Part shown: in pieces, positions 1-9,389 of the stretch
Layout of the letters: every line of letters starts with the position of its first letter
How positions within the stretch are numbered: position 1 is the stretch's first letter
Assembly: GCA_000739535.1 (NCBI GenBank)
Contig: DF820467.1
Location: 327,895 to 391,894 of the forward strand
Source of the DNA: Candidatus Vecturithrix granuli
GTDB lineage: Bacteria > Moduliflexota > Moduliflexia > Moduliflexales > Moduliflexaceae
DNA length: 64,000 bases
Direction of reading: 5' to 3'
Program-made: the position numbers and the translations under genes
Notes under the pieces: model-generated
The model's input: the letters and a program-made list of their open reading frames with translations, nothing else
Database searches by the model: none
Told to the model about the DNA's origin: nothing

Positions 1-2
1 GT

Positions 3-3000
3 ACCGGTATCAAAAAAGTAACGCAGGAAACCGAGCATTTTCTGCATTATGTCCACGATCCTGAAAATCCTGAAAGTTTGAGTCACAATGAGATCACTAC
101 CGTATATGCAGATCGTGCGGGAATGATCTGGATCGGAACAGCGTACGGCATGCTGAACCGCTTTGATCCGCAAACCGGAAAATTTCGGCATTATCAGGTT
201 GAACAAGTTGATCCCTATAGCCAGGCGAAAATGAGAATTACGTCAATCTATGAAGATCAATCCGGGGCGTTCTGGATCGGCACCCAGGGGGAATCCGGAG
301 GGAAACGCGCCGGACTCAAAAAGCTTGTCCTGAGCCCTGCCCTGAGCGATGTCGAAGGGGAAGTCGAAGGGTTTGACCCCATAACGGAACAATTTACCCC
401 CTATTACAGCGACCCAAAGGATCCAAACGGCTTGAGTGAGAATAATGTGACGGCCATCTCTGCCGACCATGCCGGAATGCTCTGGATCGGTACGTTTGGC
501 GGCGGTCTCAACCGGTTCGACCCAACCACAGAACAATTTCTCCGCTTCCAAAATGACCCCAACAATCCCAACAGCTTGAGTAATGATAATATCACCACAA
601 TCTATGAAGACAGCGCCAACGTGCTTTGGATCGGCACATTTGGCGGCGGCCTCGACCAACTTGTCCTGAGCGAAGTCGAAGGGCTAGATCGTAATACGCA
701 GCAATTCACCCATTTCCGGAACGATCCTGCTGATTCCTATAGTTTGAGTTATAACTGGGTCAACTCCATTTATGAAGACCGGTCAGGGACGCTCTGGATC
801 AGTACTGGCAATGGTCTCAACAAACTTGTTCCTTCGACTGGCTCAGGACAAGCTCTGAGCGGAGTCGAAGGGTTTAATCGAACGAATAAAAGTTTCATCC
901 GTTACACCCAGAAAGATGGATTGCCCTACAATTCGGTGTACGGGATCCTGGAAGATCCGCAGGGAAAACTCTGGCTCAGCACGCCGAACGGATTGTCACG
1001 ATTTAACCCGCAAACAGAGATCTTTCGAAATTATGACAAGGAGAATGGGCTGCAGGTGCTGCGTTTTAGCCAGGGAGCGTACGCGAAGAGTCAAAGCGGT
1101 GAAATGTTTTTCGGCGGGGTCAATGGATTTGTCAGGTTTTCGCCAGCCCATAACGCACACAAACCTCCGATTGTGCTGACGGATTTTCAAATTTTCAATA
1201 AATCGGTGCGGGTAGGCGCTGATGCGGCAGAAGATGATTCACCCCTGAAAAAGGCGATTACAGAGGCCCAAAATATTGTGTTATCCTATAAAGCAAGCGT
1301 CTTTTCTTTTGAATTTGCCGCTTTGGATTACACTCTGCCGGAAAAGAATCAATACGCCTACATAATGGAGGGCTTTGATAAGGAGTGGGGATACTCCGGG
1401 ACGCGACGGGTGGCGACCTATACCAATCTGCCGGCCGGGGAGTATCTCTTCAAAGCCAAAGGCTCGAATAACGATGAGATCTGGAATGAAGAAGGCGTGT
1501 CAGTCAAGCTCACCATTCTCCCTCCATTCTGGGAAACCCTGTGGTTTCGGGCGCTCATGGTGTTGGGAATTTTAGGAGCAGCGATTAGTATCTTTGAGAT
1601 GCGGGTACATTCAATGAAAAAACGACAAAACATGCTTGAAGGACAGGTCAGGGAACGCACGGCCGAATTAGAATTACAAAAAGAAGCGGCAGAGACGGCC
1701 AACCGGGCCAAAAGCACGTTCCTGGCGACCATGAGTCACGAGATCCGCACCCCGATGAACGGTGTAATCGGCATGACCAATCTGCTCCTGGATACCGAAC
1801 TCACCCTGCATCAGCGAGAATTTGCCGAAACTATCCGTAATAGCGGCGAAGCCTTGCTGTCCATTATCAATGATATTCTTGATTTCTCCAAGATCGAAGC
1901 CGGAAAATTCGATTTAGAATATCATCCCCTGAATGTGCGCGACTGTGTGGAGAGCGCGTTGGACCTGATTGCGAGCAAAGCTGCTGAAAAAGGATTGGAG
2001 CTCGCCTACCTGATAGAGGCCCACGTCCCCATCGCCATTACCGGCGATTTAACCCGTCTGCGCCAAATCCTGCTCAATCTGCTCAGTAACGCTGTAAAAT
2101 TTACTGAGCAGGGCGAGGTCGTGGTGAATGTAACGAGTGAAAGTAATAACCTCACCTCCCATCTCCCTCTCCTGAAAGGTGAGGGGGAGCAAGAACTCCC
2201 CTCTCCTCGTAGGAGAGGGGCCGGGGGTGAGGTCTCTTTGCTCCATTTCTCCGTCCGTGACACTGGCATTGGAATTCCTGAAGATCATAAGGATCGGTTG
2301 TTCCAATCCTTTAGTCAGGTAGATGCGTCAACCAGCCGGAAATATGGCGGCACAGGATTGGGCTTAGCCATCAGCAAACGCTTAATCGAGATGATGGGGG
2401 GAACCATCTGGGTGGAAAGCGAAATCGGAAAAGGTGCCACCTTTCATTTCACGATCCGAGCGCAGGTAGCCGACAGTTCTCCCCCGGCTTATCTCAGCAA
2501 AGAACAACCATCATTACGAGGCAAACGCGTACTGATTGTAGATGATAACGCCACCAATCGCCGCATCCTCACGCTGCAAACGCAAGCCTGGGGCATGCAA
2601 GCTGTGGCAGCCGCCTCTGGCGCGGAAGCGTTGAAGCTGCTTCGTCGAGAACCTTCTCTTGATCTGGCTATCCTGGATATGCATATTCCTGAAATGGATG
2701 GCTTGACCCTGGCCGAGAAGATCCGGCAGGAGCCAGGGTTGCATGAATTGCCCTTGATTATGTTAACCTCGTTAGGACAACATGAAGAGGAGGAGGACGC
2801 GCGTTTGCGTGAATTCGCGGCCTTTTTGATGAAACCGGTCAAGCCTTCGCAATTGTACAATACGCTCAGTGACGTACTTGCAGGAGAATCCAGGAAAAAT
2901 GGAACACGGAGGGAAATCCCGGCCGAAGACCTGGGCTTTGATCCGACTCTGGCCCAACGCCTGCCCTTGCGGATTTTACTGGCTGAAGATAATTCCACCA

Positions 3001-3734
3001 ACCAGCAATTAGCTCTGCTGACTTTAGAACGCTTCGGGTATCGCGCTGATGTGGCCGCCAATGGGCTTGAAGTCCTGGAAGCTTTTCGAAGTCACCCTTA
3101 CGACGTTATTTTGATGGACGTACAGATGCCGGAGATGGACGGCCTCGTCGCCACCCAGCATCTTCGTCAGGAATTTCCGCCTGAACAGCGGCCCTATATT
3201 ATTGCCGTGACTGCGAACGCCATGCACGGCGACCGCGAACGCTGTTTGCAGGCTGGGATGGATGAGTATATCAGCAAACCCTTTGAAGTTCGAGAACTGC
3301 TGCATGCATTGGAACAGAGTCAATATGGAAGGAAACCTACCCCTGGCCCCTCCCAGGAGGGGAATGAGACAGGATCGCAAGCTACAATCCTTGATCCCGC
3401 GGCGCTTACACGCTTAAAGGCCACGCTCGGTAAACGAACAGCAACGCTGCTGCCGGCGCTGATCGAGAATTTCTTCAAGGATGCGGTCAGATTACAAGAT
3501 GAAGCGCGACGGGCCTTTGAAACTCAGCAGGCTGAAGAGTTTCGGCGGGCGGCGCATACCTTGAAATCGCTCAGCAAGAACTTTGGAGCAACCGCCTTCG
3601 CGGAACTGTGTCAGGCATTGGAAATCCAGGCTAAAGATGGGATTTTTGAAGGTACTGAGGATTTGTTCACGCAGATTGAGACTGAGTATAAAAAAGTTCG
3701 CGATGCATTGAAGAAGTTACGAGAAAATTTGTAG
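3..3734 (+). CDS. Hybrid sensor histidine kinase, propeller type (5' end outside window)
   Basis: The reading frame is open to the left edge, so the start lies outside; the TTG at 78 falls inside a repeat. In order: two-component-regulator propeller repeats ([14 protein letters not shown] pattern, to about residue 350), a Y_Y_Y-type beta domain, one membrane segment near residues 515-535, HisKA with the H box [11 protein letters not shown] near residue 579, HATPase with DTGIGIP and [10 protein letters not shown], receiver 1 (LIVDDN, phosphorylatable D in [10 protein letters not shown]), receiver 2 ([17 protein letters not shown]) and a C-terminal HPt ([13 protein letters not shown]). This is a complete membrane phosphorelay that probably senses a periplasmic ligand through the propeller. 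Repeat-derived peptides interrupt three propeller units, the ATPase domain and the last linker. Its 3' third is copied at 11520-12556. Confidence 0.93.
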   Translation, partial: TGIKKVTQETEHFLHYVHDPENPESLSHNEITTVYADRAGMIWIGTAYGMLNRFDPQTGKFRHYQVEQVDPYSQAKMRITSIYEDQSGAFWIGTQGESGGKRAGLKKLVLSPALSDVEGEVEGFDPITEQFTPYYSDPKDPNGLSENNVTAISADHAGMLWIGTFGGGLNRFDPTTEQFLRFQNDPNNPNSLSNDNITTIYEDSANVLWIGTFGGGLDQLVLSEVEGLDRNTQQFTHFRNDPADSYSLSYNWVNSIYEDRSGTLWISTGNGLNKLVPSTGSGQALSGVEGFNRTNKSFIRYTQKDGLPYNSVYGILEDPQGKLWLSTPNGLSRFNPQTEIFRNYDKENGLQVLRFSQGAYAKSQSGEMFFGGVNGFVRFSPAHNAHKPPIVLTDFQIFNKSVRVGADAAEDDSPLKKAITEAQNIVLSYKASVFSFEFAALDYTLPEKNQYAYIMEGFDKEWGYSGTRRVATYTNLPAGEYLFKAKGSNNDEIWNEEGVSVKLTILPPFWETLWFRALMVLGILGAAISIFEMRVHSMKKRQNMLEGQVRERTAELELQKEAAETANRAKSTFLATMSHEIRTPMNGVIGMTNLLLDTELTLHQREFAETIRNSGEALLSIINDILDFSKIEAGKFDLEYHPLNVRDCVESALDLIASKAAEKGLELAYLIEAHVPIAITGDLTRLRQILLNLLSNAVKFTEQGEVVVNVTSESNNLTSHLPLLKGEGEQELPSPRRRGAGGEVSLLHFSVRDTGIGIPEDHKDRLFQSFSQVDASTSRKYGGTGLGLAISKRLIEMMGGTIWVESEIGKGATFHFTIRAQVADSSPPAYLSKEQPSLRGKRVLIVDDNATNRRILTLQTQAWGMQAVAAASGAEALKLLRREPSLDLAILDMHIPEMDGLTLAEKIRQEPGLHELPLIMLTSLGQHEEEEDARLREFAAFLMKPVKPSQLYNTLSDVLAGESRKNGTRREIPAEDLGFDPTLAQRLPLRILLAEDNSTNQQLALLTLERFGYRADVAANGLEVLEAFRSHPYDVILMDVQMPEMDGLVATQHLRQEFPPEQRPYIIAVTANAMHGDRERCLQAGMDEYISKPFEVRELLHALEQSQYGRKPTPGPSQEGNETGSQATILDPAALTRLKATLGKRTATLLPALIENFFKDAVRLQDEARRAFETQQAEEFRRAAHTLKSLSKNFGATAFAELCQALEIQAKDGIFEGTEDLFTQIETEYKKVRDALKKLRENL

Positions 3735-4173
3735 AACTTGATATTCGTATTGAATAACTGAATACAATTGTCAATTTCAGCAATTGTGCAGATTTTAGCA
3801 AAATAGACATAACGTCTGTTTTTTCAATGCGTTATTTGTGATTTCCTATCACGATCTTTGCCATTTATTGCAAATTTTTCCATCCTCTTTTCTGCCCCCA
3901 GAACACATCAATAGACAGAAACCTCCAAAACATAAAGAGTTCAAGCACATCAAGAATAGCTGGCATCTCAGTTGCAAGAAAAATAGGCAGAAAAAAAGAG
4001 ATCGCCATAAAAACCGAAATGAGGAACTATTATATAAATCAACGTAATTTTGACCGGTTTGTAGTTCACGCTTGAGTCATTTCTTCCGCCTAAAGGCGGG
4101 ACTACGAACGTATGAAAGCTCTTTCATGTTCTCAATTCTATAAATGTATCAAACCAAACATGGAGGTAGGGCG
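3735..4173. other. Spacer without a supported gene
   Basis: This 439-base AT-rich spacer holds a 69-codon frame at 3838-4047 that has no ribosome-binding site and lysine-rich composition typical of translated AT-rich DNA, so it is not called. A short hairpin relic lies near 4088-4100 (CGCCTAAAGGCG), followed by a stretch resembling the repeat at 32190-32246. No clear promoter was seen. Confidence 0.4.
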
Positions 4174-4971
4174 ATGAGATTTTCAGAATCTGTTTTGGTG
4201 AAAACTGTGCAGATTGTTTGTCTTTGCCTTATGTTTCTGCCAGGATATCCGAGGGTTCAGAATTCTGTCGCAGCGGAGTCGGCCGGTGCGAATGTGCTGT
4301 TTATTCTGGATGGCTCCGGCAGTATGTGGGGTCGGTTGGAGTATATTTTTGAGGTTGGTCCTGCAGTTGAACCAACCGCGCTCGCGATTTCTCAAGATAG
4401 CGAAGAATGGATCGAACTTGGTGAAATTGCCGGCGGCGAAGCTTCGATTGATATTTCCCCGTTTGTCAAGCCTGGGGACGAGTTTCGCTATGTGGCTTTG
4501 ATGGATTTAAAAACCCATTGTGATGGAGACTCTCCCGGCGCAGATATCGATGCGGTCGGCACGATAGGATCGATACTGAAAACTGGCGCCGAAAGCTCGA
4601 CGGTGGAGCAGGAAGAAGGTCAGCCGAAGACTGAAACGGAGAGAGCAGGAGCAAAACCTTATGCAATCGTGTGTGTCAGCAATGAAACCGATTGGCAGAT
4701 TAACTATATGTATAAATGGGGCGACGATCCCTGGGAATCAGGGAGCCTTGAACCCAACTATATTAGCTGGTACTCCTGGGAATACGATCCAGGCGAAACA
4801 GCGTCGCCAGATTTCACGATCCTGTTTGATGCAGATTTTTCTAATAAAGAAAACCAGAAAACCTATATCCTGGAAAGATATGAGGCGAACCAGCAATCTT
4901 GTGAGGAAGGAAAAGTGTATAGTTTCAAAAAGTCTGGCAAACAGGCGATAGACCTGTACCCTGAAAATTAA
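4174..4971 (+). CDS. Exported vWA-fragment chimera
   Basis: The start is the ATG at 4174 because GGAGGT lies just upstream, inside the longer open frame from 4144. The 265-residue product begins with a signal peptide, then ANVLFILDGSGSMWGRLE, the first strand and metal site (DGSGS) of a von Willebrand A domain. The rest of the vWA fold is absent. It continues with a beta-rich segment (EEWIELGEI, IDISPFVKPGDEF, GADIDAVGTIG) like those in extracellular adhesion-type proteins, a short linker, and a C-terminal domain with aromatic residues (WKINY-like, WGDDPWESG) that I do not recognise. The first vWA strand is nearly identical at DNA level to that of the gene at 7052. Gene is 24 bases upstream of the CHAT gene. 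Confidence 0.7.
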   Translation: MRFSESVLVKTVQIVCLCLMFLPGYPRVQNSVAAESAGANVLFILDGSGSMWGRLEYIFEVGPAVEPTALAISQDSEEWIELGEIAGGEASIDISPFVKPGDEFRYVALMDLKTHCDGDSPGADIDAVGTIGSILKTGAESSTVEQEEGQPKTETERAGAKPYAIVCVSNETDWQINYMYKWGDDPWESGSLEPNYISWYSWEYDPGETASPDFTILFDADFSNKENQKTYILERYEANQQSCEEGKVYSFKKSGKQAIDLYPEN

Positions 4972-4995
4972 TATTTAGCTAAATGGGGATCAAGT

Positions 4996-6909
4996 ATGCG
5001 CAGATTTTTCTTAATGAAAAGCCTTATCGGCGTCTGTCTCTTGTTTTTGCTTTGCCCGCTATTTGCTGAGGGACAGGGGCTTGGCGGGCTTGGAGGTCTT
5101 TTGCAGGGCAAAAATAAATCGAAAAAAGGAGGCGGAGTCTCTGGTTTTGCAGACACCCTGGGGATTCTTTTCGAAGACGCGACGACGACGCTGGGGATTG
5201 CCACACAGGAATCACTGTTGAAAAGCTATGCCGAAGCAGGGCTGAAACATGAGCAAAACCGTACCTGGAACGATGCGATTGTCAGTTACAAACAGGCGAT
5301 CGACCTGCTTGAAAACCTGCGCGGCGAGATCAAAGACAGCGGCACAAAAGAAAGCCTGGTAGAGCGTTACCTCTGGATTTACAAGCGGCTCGTGAAACTC
5401 TTTTTGCAGCAGAACTCCCCTGAAGATGCCTTTGCCTATGCTGAACGCAGCAAAGCGCGATCCTTTTTAGACCAACTGACCGAAGCCGGGGCCGGAATTC
5501 GCAAAGGGATTGACCCAAACCTGTTAGCTGAAGAACAGCAGGTTCATCGCCAGCTTCAGGACGCCTGGAAAACGCTGGAAGAGAAAGTGAACGCCTACAA
5601 CGCGAGTACATCCCTGCCAGAACGTGCCGCGTTGCAGCCGGAATTAGAAGGGCTGCAGCGCCGCATCGGAGAATTGGAACAAGGACTTGCGAGTTTGCAG
5701 CGCACCATACGCTACAAAAATCCCCGTTATGCTGATCTGAAATACCCCGAGCCGATCGGTCTCAAAGAGGTACAGAATACCGTGTTAGAAGAGGGCGAAA
5801 GCCTGCTGGAATATTTTTGGGGCGAACAAGAGTTGCATCTGTTTCTTGCAGGATGCGAATCTTTCCAGGCCGTGACGCTCCCGGTTAGAGAAGAGGAAAT
5901 GGTCAGTCAGGTGGACAATTTGTTAAAGTCAGCCAGAGAAGAGTCTGAGAGCGATTTTCCTCTGGCACACAGCCTGTATCAGCAGCTCATCCAGCCCACA
6001 GAACCATTTCTGCAAAATACCCACACGCTCTTAATCGTCCCGGACGGCGCGCTCCACTACTTGCCTTTTGAAATGCTTGTCACACAACCGCCTGAAACTC
6101 AGACAAAAGGAGAAGCCAGGTATCATGAGGCCCAATATCTGATTCGACGCTACGCTGTTGTGTATGCGCCCTCTGCGAGTGTCTTAAAACCGGCCATTTT
6201 GTACCATGCGGAGGAAAATGAACAACCAGCGCACACATTCCTGGCGTTGGCCCCATTTACTGAAAAACTCCTGTACGAAGACCGAACTTCAAATCTCGCT
6301 TTTCTGGAGTCTTCTGAGAACGAAATCAAAACCATCGGAAGTTTATTTCCATCAAGCCGGAAATATTTTCTGGGATCAGAAGCCGTTAAAGCGGTGATGT
6401 TCGAGGAGGCGGAAGACTATCGCTATGTCCACCTGGCGACGCATGGTTTGCTCGATTCGCAGCGCCCTCTGTATTCCGGCGTTGCCTTTCATGATGACAT
6501 CTTACGGATGTATGAGGCTTTTAATCTGGATTTGCACGCGGATCTGGTCGCCCTCAGCGCTTGTAAAACAGGATTAGGATCTCTCAAATGCGGAGAGGGT
6601 ATGGTGGGGTTGACGCGGGCGTTTATGTATGCCGGAACGCCCTCGGTTCTGGTGAGCCTATGGAACGTCGCCGATAAATCCACTTCAGTTCTGATGATCG
6701 AATTCTATCGCAATCTGACCGCCGGATTGAACAAAGCTGAAGCTTTACGACAGGCGAAATTAACTTTAATTGACCAGCAAGGTCAGGGAGGAGAAACTCT
6801 CAGGACATTAGTGTTCTTTGGCGTTCAGCAAGATAACAGAGAAATTCCCGTGACTCATGCGCATCCATTTTACTGGGCGCCCTTTGTGTTGGCCGGAGGG
6901 TGGCGTTGA
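4996..6909 (+). CDS. Exported TPR-CHAT domain protease
   Basis: This 637-residue protein has a signal peptide (residues 1-27), a Gly/Lys-rich stretch, a TPR/coiled-coil region (about 70-240) and a C-terminal CHAT domain. CHAT proteins are caspase-like cysteine peptidases (clan CD). The catalytic pair is visible: His in VHLATHG and Cys in LSACKTGLG, followed by the usual GEGMVGLTRAF, VSLWNV and HPFYWAPFVLAG. The family is often cytosolic and tied to defence or cell death; a secreted form points to a periplasmic or extracellular role. It sits between two vWA proteins in the same direction, so vWA-type partners are plausible. The ATG at 4996 has only a weak upstream GGGGA. Confidence 0.88.
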   Translation: MRRFFLMKSLIGVCLLFLLCPLFAEGQGLGGLGGLLQGKNKSKKGGGVSGFADTLGILFEDATTTLGIATQESLLKSYAEAGLKHEQNRTWNDAIVSYKQAIDLLENLRGEIKDSGTKESLVERYLWIYKRLVKLFLQQNSPEDAFAYAERSKARSFLDQLTEAGAGIRKGIDPNLLAEEQQVHRQLQDAWKTLEEKVNAYNASTSLPERAALQPELEGLQRRIGELEQGLASLQRTIRYKNPRYADLKYPEPIGLKEVQNTVLEEGESLLEYFWGEQELHLFLAGCESFQAVTLPVREEEMVSQVDNLLKSAREESESDFPLAHSLYQQLIQPTEPFLQNTHTLLIVPDGALHYLPFEMLVTQPPETQTKGEARYHEAQYLIRRYAVVYAPSASVLKPAILYHAEENEQPAHTFLALAPFTEKLLYEDRTSNLAFLESSENEIKTIGSLFPSSRKYFLGSEAVKAVMFEEAEDYRYVHLATHGLLDSQRPLYSGVAFHDDILRMYEAFNLDLHADLVALSACKTGLGSLKCGEGMVGLTRAFMYAGTPSVLVSLWNVADKSTSVLMIEFYRNLTAGLNKAEALRQAKLTLIDQQGQGGETLRTLVFFGVQQDNREIPVTHAHPFYWAPFVLAGGWR

Positions 6910-7051
6910 AATCCCGGGCATCAATGTCCGGTCTGAGATCTGAAGCAGGCTCAAGCCAGCTATTGAATGCGGATAACTATTAAGAGCCGGGTTGAAGTCA
7001 TTTGAAAAATCGTATGGAAATAATCTTTGGTAAAAAATGGAGGTATGTATT

Positions 7052-8578
7052 ATGAGAACTTCAAAAAACACAGCAATAAAAGTTCTTCAAGGTCTTTGTG
7101 CGTGTCTTATCATCCTGGCAGGTTTTTACTCTAATTCACAGATAGCTTCTGCCGAATCTACCGGCGCGAATGTGTTGTTTATTCTGGACGGTTCCGGCAG
7201 TATGTGTGGCCGGTTGGAGGATGTCGAGAAAATCGTGATTGCTAAAGAGCGGCTGAGTGAACTGATTAAGGAATTGCCGGAGAATGTGAATATCGGTTTG
7301 ATCGTCTCTGTCCACCGCAGCAGAGGCGATTGTCACGATATTGAACTAGTGACGCCGTTGGACGCGGGCAATCGTGAGACCATCCTCAAGCAGATTCAGG
7401 CCATTCACCTCAAAGACCAAACCCCGATAACCAAATCCATCGAACTCGCCGCGCAGCAGCTTGAAACCATTGAAGACGAGACGAGCATCGTGCTGGTCAG
7501 CGACGACGAAGAAACCTGCGAAGGCGATCCCTGCGGTTATACAAGAAGCCTGAAAGAAAAAGGCCTTGCTTTTACCATGCATGTGGTGGGCTTTGATGTC
7601 AATGCCGAGCAGCAAGCTCAGTTAGAATGTATTGCCAACGCCGGAGGAGGCCGCTATTTCTCGGCCCAAAATGCCCTGCAACTGAAAGCGGCGTTTGCAG
7701 AAGTCAAAACCGAAGTCATCAAAAAAGCAGAGGCCAAACCAGATCCGAAGGCAGGAGATATATGGACGGAGCCGGCGACCGGCATGGAATTTGTGTGGAT
7801 CCCGGGCGGCTGTTTTCAAATGGGACAAACGGAGCAAGAGAAGCAGAAGCTTATCGAGGAAATGGGAGAAGAGGGGTATAAATTCTGGTATATCGATCAT
7901 GGCGTCTTCCCTCAACATCGCGTCTGCGTGGATGGTTTCTGGATGGGCAAATATGAGGTCACGAATGCTCAATATCGCGTATGGGACGCCAGCCATGATA
8001 GTAGAGATGCTGACGGAGTATCATTGAATGGGGAGAGTCTGCCGGTGGTATTCGCCAGTTGGGAGGATGCGACGGCTTTCACAGAATGGCTTACCAAAAG
8101 GCATAGCATGGCTTATACATTTCGTCTGCCTACCGAAGCAGAATGGGAGTATGCAGCCCGCGCAGGGACAACATCCCTCTATTTTTGGGGCGATGATCTG
8201 AATGATATCTGTCAATATGCCAATGTTGGTGATCAGGCCACGAAGCAGCGATGGCCGAATCTGAGCGTGGATTATTACACGTGTCATGATGGGTATGCCG
8301 CAACTGCGCCGGTTGGGAGCTTTCGTCCCAATCCGTTTGGGCTGTATGATATCATCGGTAACATGTTTGAGTATTGTCAAGACTGGCATGATGTCAAGTA
8401 TTATGGGAAAAGTCCGTTACATAATCCGCAGGGGCCAGCATCAGGGGAAGAGCGGATCATACGCGGAGGTTCCTGGATTTATTATCCTTTCCTCGGCCGC
8501 TCAGCGTATCGTGATATGAGAAAACCGAACATCAAGGGCTTCGCTCTGGAAGGTTTCCGCGTGGTAAAGACGCCGTAG
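7052..8578 (+). CDS. Exported vWA-FGE-like (sulfatase-modifying factor) fusion protein
   Basis: The start is the ATG at 7052, preceded by GGAGGT at 7039-7044. The 508-residue product has a signal peptide, a full vWA domain (DGSGSM, TPITKS, LVSDDEETC metal-site motifs, about residues 40-215) and an FGE/SUMF1 fold (about 235-508; FVWIPGGCFQMG, YEVTNAQY, RLPTEAEWEYAARAG, GLYDIIGNMFEYC, RGGSW, GFRVV). In true formylglycine-generating enzymes catalytic cysteines lie just before the final R-x-A-x-R segment; here that stretch is FLGRSAYRDM with no cysteine, so this is probably a binding or alternative-chemistry member. It lies 142 bases after the CHAT gene and 42 before the next gene. Confidence 0.9.
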   Translation: MRTSKNTAIKVLQGLCACLIILAGFYSNSQIASAESTGANVLFILDGSGSMCGRLEDVEKIVIAKERLSELIKELPENVNIGLIVSVHRSRGDCHDIELVTPLDAGNRETILKQIQAIHLKDQTPITKSIELAAQQLETIEDETSIVLVSDDEETCEGDPCGYTRSLKEKGLAFTMHVVGFDVNAEQQAQLECIANAGGGRYFSAQNALQLKAAFAEVKTEVIKKAEAKPDPKAGDIWTEPATGMEFVWIPGGCFQMGQTEQEKQKLIEEMGEEGYKFWYIDHGVFPQHRVCVDGFWMGKYEVTNAQYRVWDASHDSRDADGVSLNGESLPVVFASWEDATAFTEWLTKRHSMAYTFRLPTEAEWEYAARAGTTSLYFWGDDLNDICQYANVGDQATKQRWPNLSVDYYTCHDGYAATAPVGSFRPNPFGLYDIIGNMFEYCQDWHDVKYYGKSPLHNPQGPASGEERIIRGGSWIYYPFLGRSAYRDMRKPNIKGFALEGFRVVKTP

Positions 8579-8620
8579 GAAGGCTTGTGTTTTTACCCTT
8601 TGAGTAAGGAGGTGATGATT

Positions 8621-9286
8621 ATGCACGTCCATTCATTTCAGCATTTACATATTGTTGAACGCAGTCGCATGACGATTGAGCAGCACGCGCTCGTCACGCT
8701 GGTTCTGGCGTTAGGGATCATTCTGGGGGTAGGACATGCGCTGAGTCTTCAATCAGATGATGCGAGGACGTTCCCATTCACTGAGGTGTCTGAGGCAGGC
8801 ATCCGGCTCTCCCGCTTTGCGGATCAGCAGTATGCGCATGAAACTGCGGCGCGGGAACAGGCGATGATCGCCACTCTCGACGCGCTGCGGCGCGATCTTC
8901 AGGCTGATCGAGCCTATATCGCTGTCTATGGCGTGACAGAAGACGTATGGGTCGAATATCAGGTGATTCACATCCTGGAAGCGACAAAGACAGGCGTTAC
9001 GCCAGACCTTCAGCGTTTGCACGGGATAGGGCGATCGAGTTGGCTTCAAATGGAAGAGAATACTTACAGAGCTGGGTGGCTCTCAACAGAGAACCTGCCG
9101 AAGATCTATGGCATGGAACTGGATGATGAGCATGGGATGCCGGTCGGGTATCTTGGGATTGAAAACACGCAAGAAGACGGGTTTATAGAACAGGACATCC
9201 AACTCCTTCGGGAGGCTGCGCGATCAATTGAAGCCGCGCTGCTGCGCCCCCTTGAGTACGTCAACACGCTGAAAGAACCGAAATAA
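8621..9286 (+). CDS. Membrane-anchored GAF-like sensor protein without output domain
   Basis: The ATG at 8621 is chosen because GGAGG at 8608-8612 is correctly spaced for it; the longer frame from 8585 is less likely. The 221-residue product has one membrane segment (about residues 25-45, ALVTLVLALGIILGVGHAL) followed by a domain resembling GAF-type sensory folds (REQAMIATLDALRRDL, RAYIAVYG, MPVGYLGIENT, IQLLREAARSIEAAL). No kinase, cyclase or DNA-binding output follows. It is the last gene of the cluster that starts at 4174 and is followed by a structured terminator-like sequence. Function unknown; a signal-sensing partner for the exported cluster is an inference. Confidence 0.75.
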   Translation: MHVHSFQHLHIVERSRMTIEQHALVTLVLALGIILGVGHALSLQSDDARTFPFTEVSEAGIRLSRFADQQYAHETAAREQAMIATLDALRRDLQADRAYIAVYGVTEDVWVEYQVIHILEATKTGVTPDLQRLHGIGRSSWLQMEENTYRAGWLSTENLPKIYGMELDDEHGMPVGYLGIENTQEDGFIEQDIQLLREAARSIEAALLRPLEYVNTLKEPK

Positions 9287-9293
9287 AGTGTTA

Positions 9294-9350
9294 ACGAACC
9301 AGAAGGAACATCCTGACTCGTTCAGGTGTTACTGACTGGTTCGTCGTTCC
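9294..9350 (+). terminator. Cruciform terminator-like structure
   Basis: Outer arms ACGAACCAG (9294-9302) and CTGGTTCGT (9336-9344) enclose an inner hairpin CCTGACTCGTTCAGG (9312-9326). A short T-rich run follows. It closes the 4174-9286 cluster. Confidence 0.5.
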
Positions 9351-9389
9351 GTTTTCATTATGAACTATAACGTTAGAGAGGTATTAACC

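Noticed and set aside
78-80. TTG at 78 as the true start of the hybrid kinase
   Set aside because: The same frame continues upstream to the window edge as another propeller repeat ([12 protein letters not shown]).
3838-4047. 69-codon frame in the spacer after the hybrid kinase
   Set aside because: No ribosome-binding site, no recognisable motif, lysine/histidine-rich composition typical of translated AT-rich spacer.
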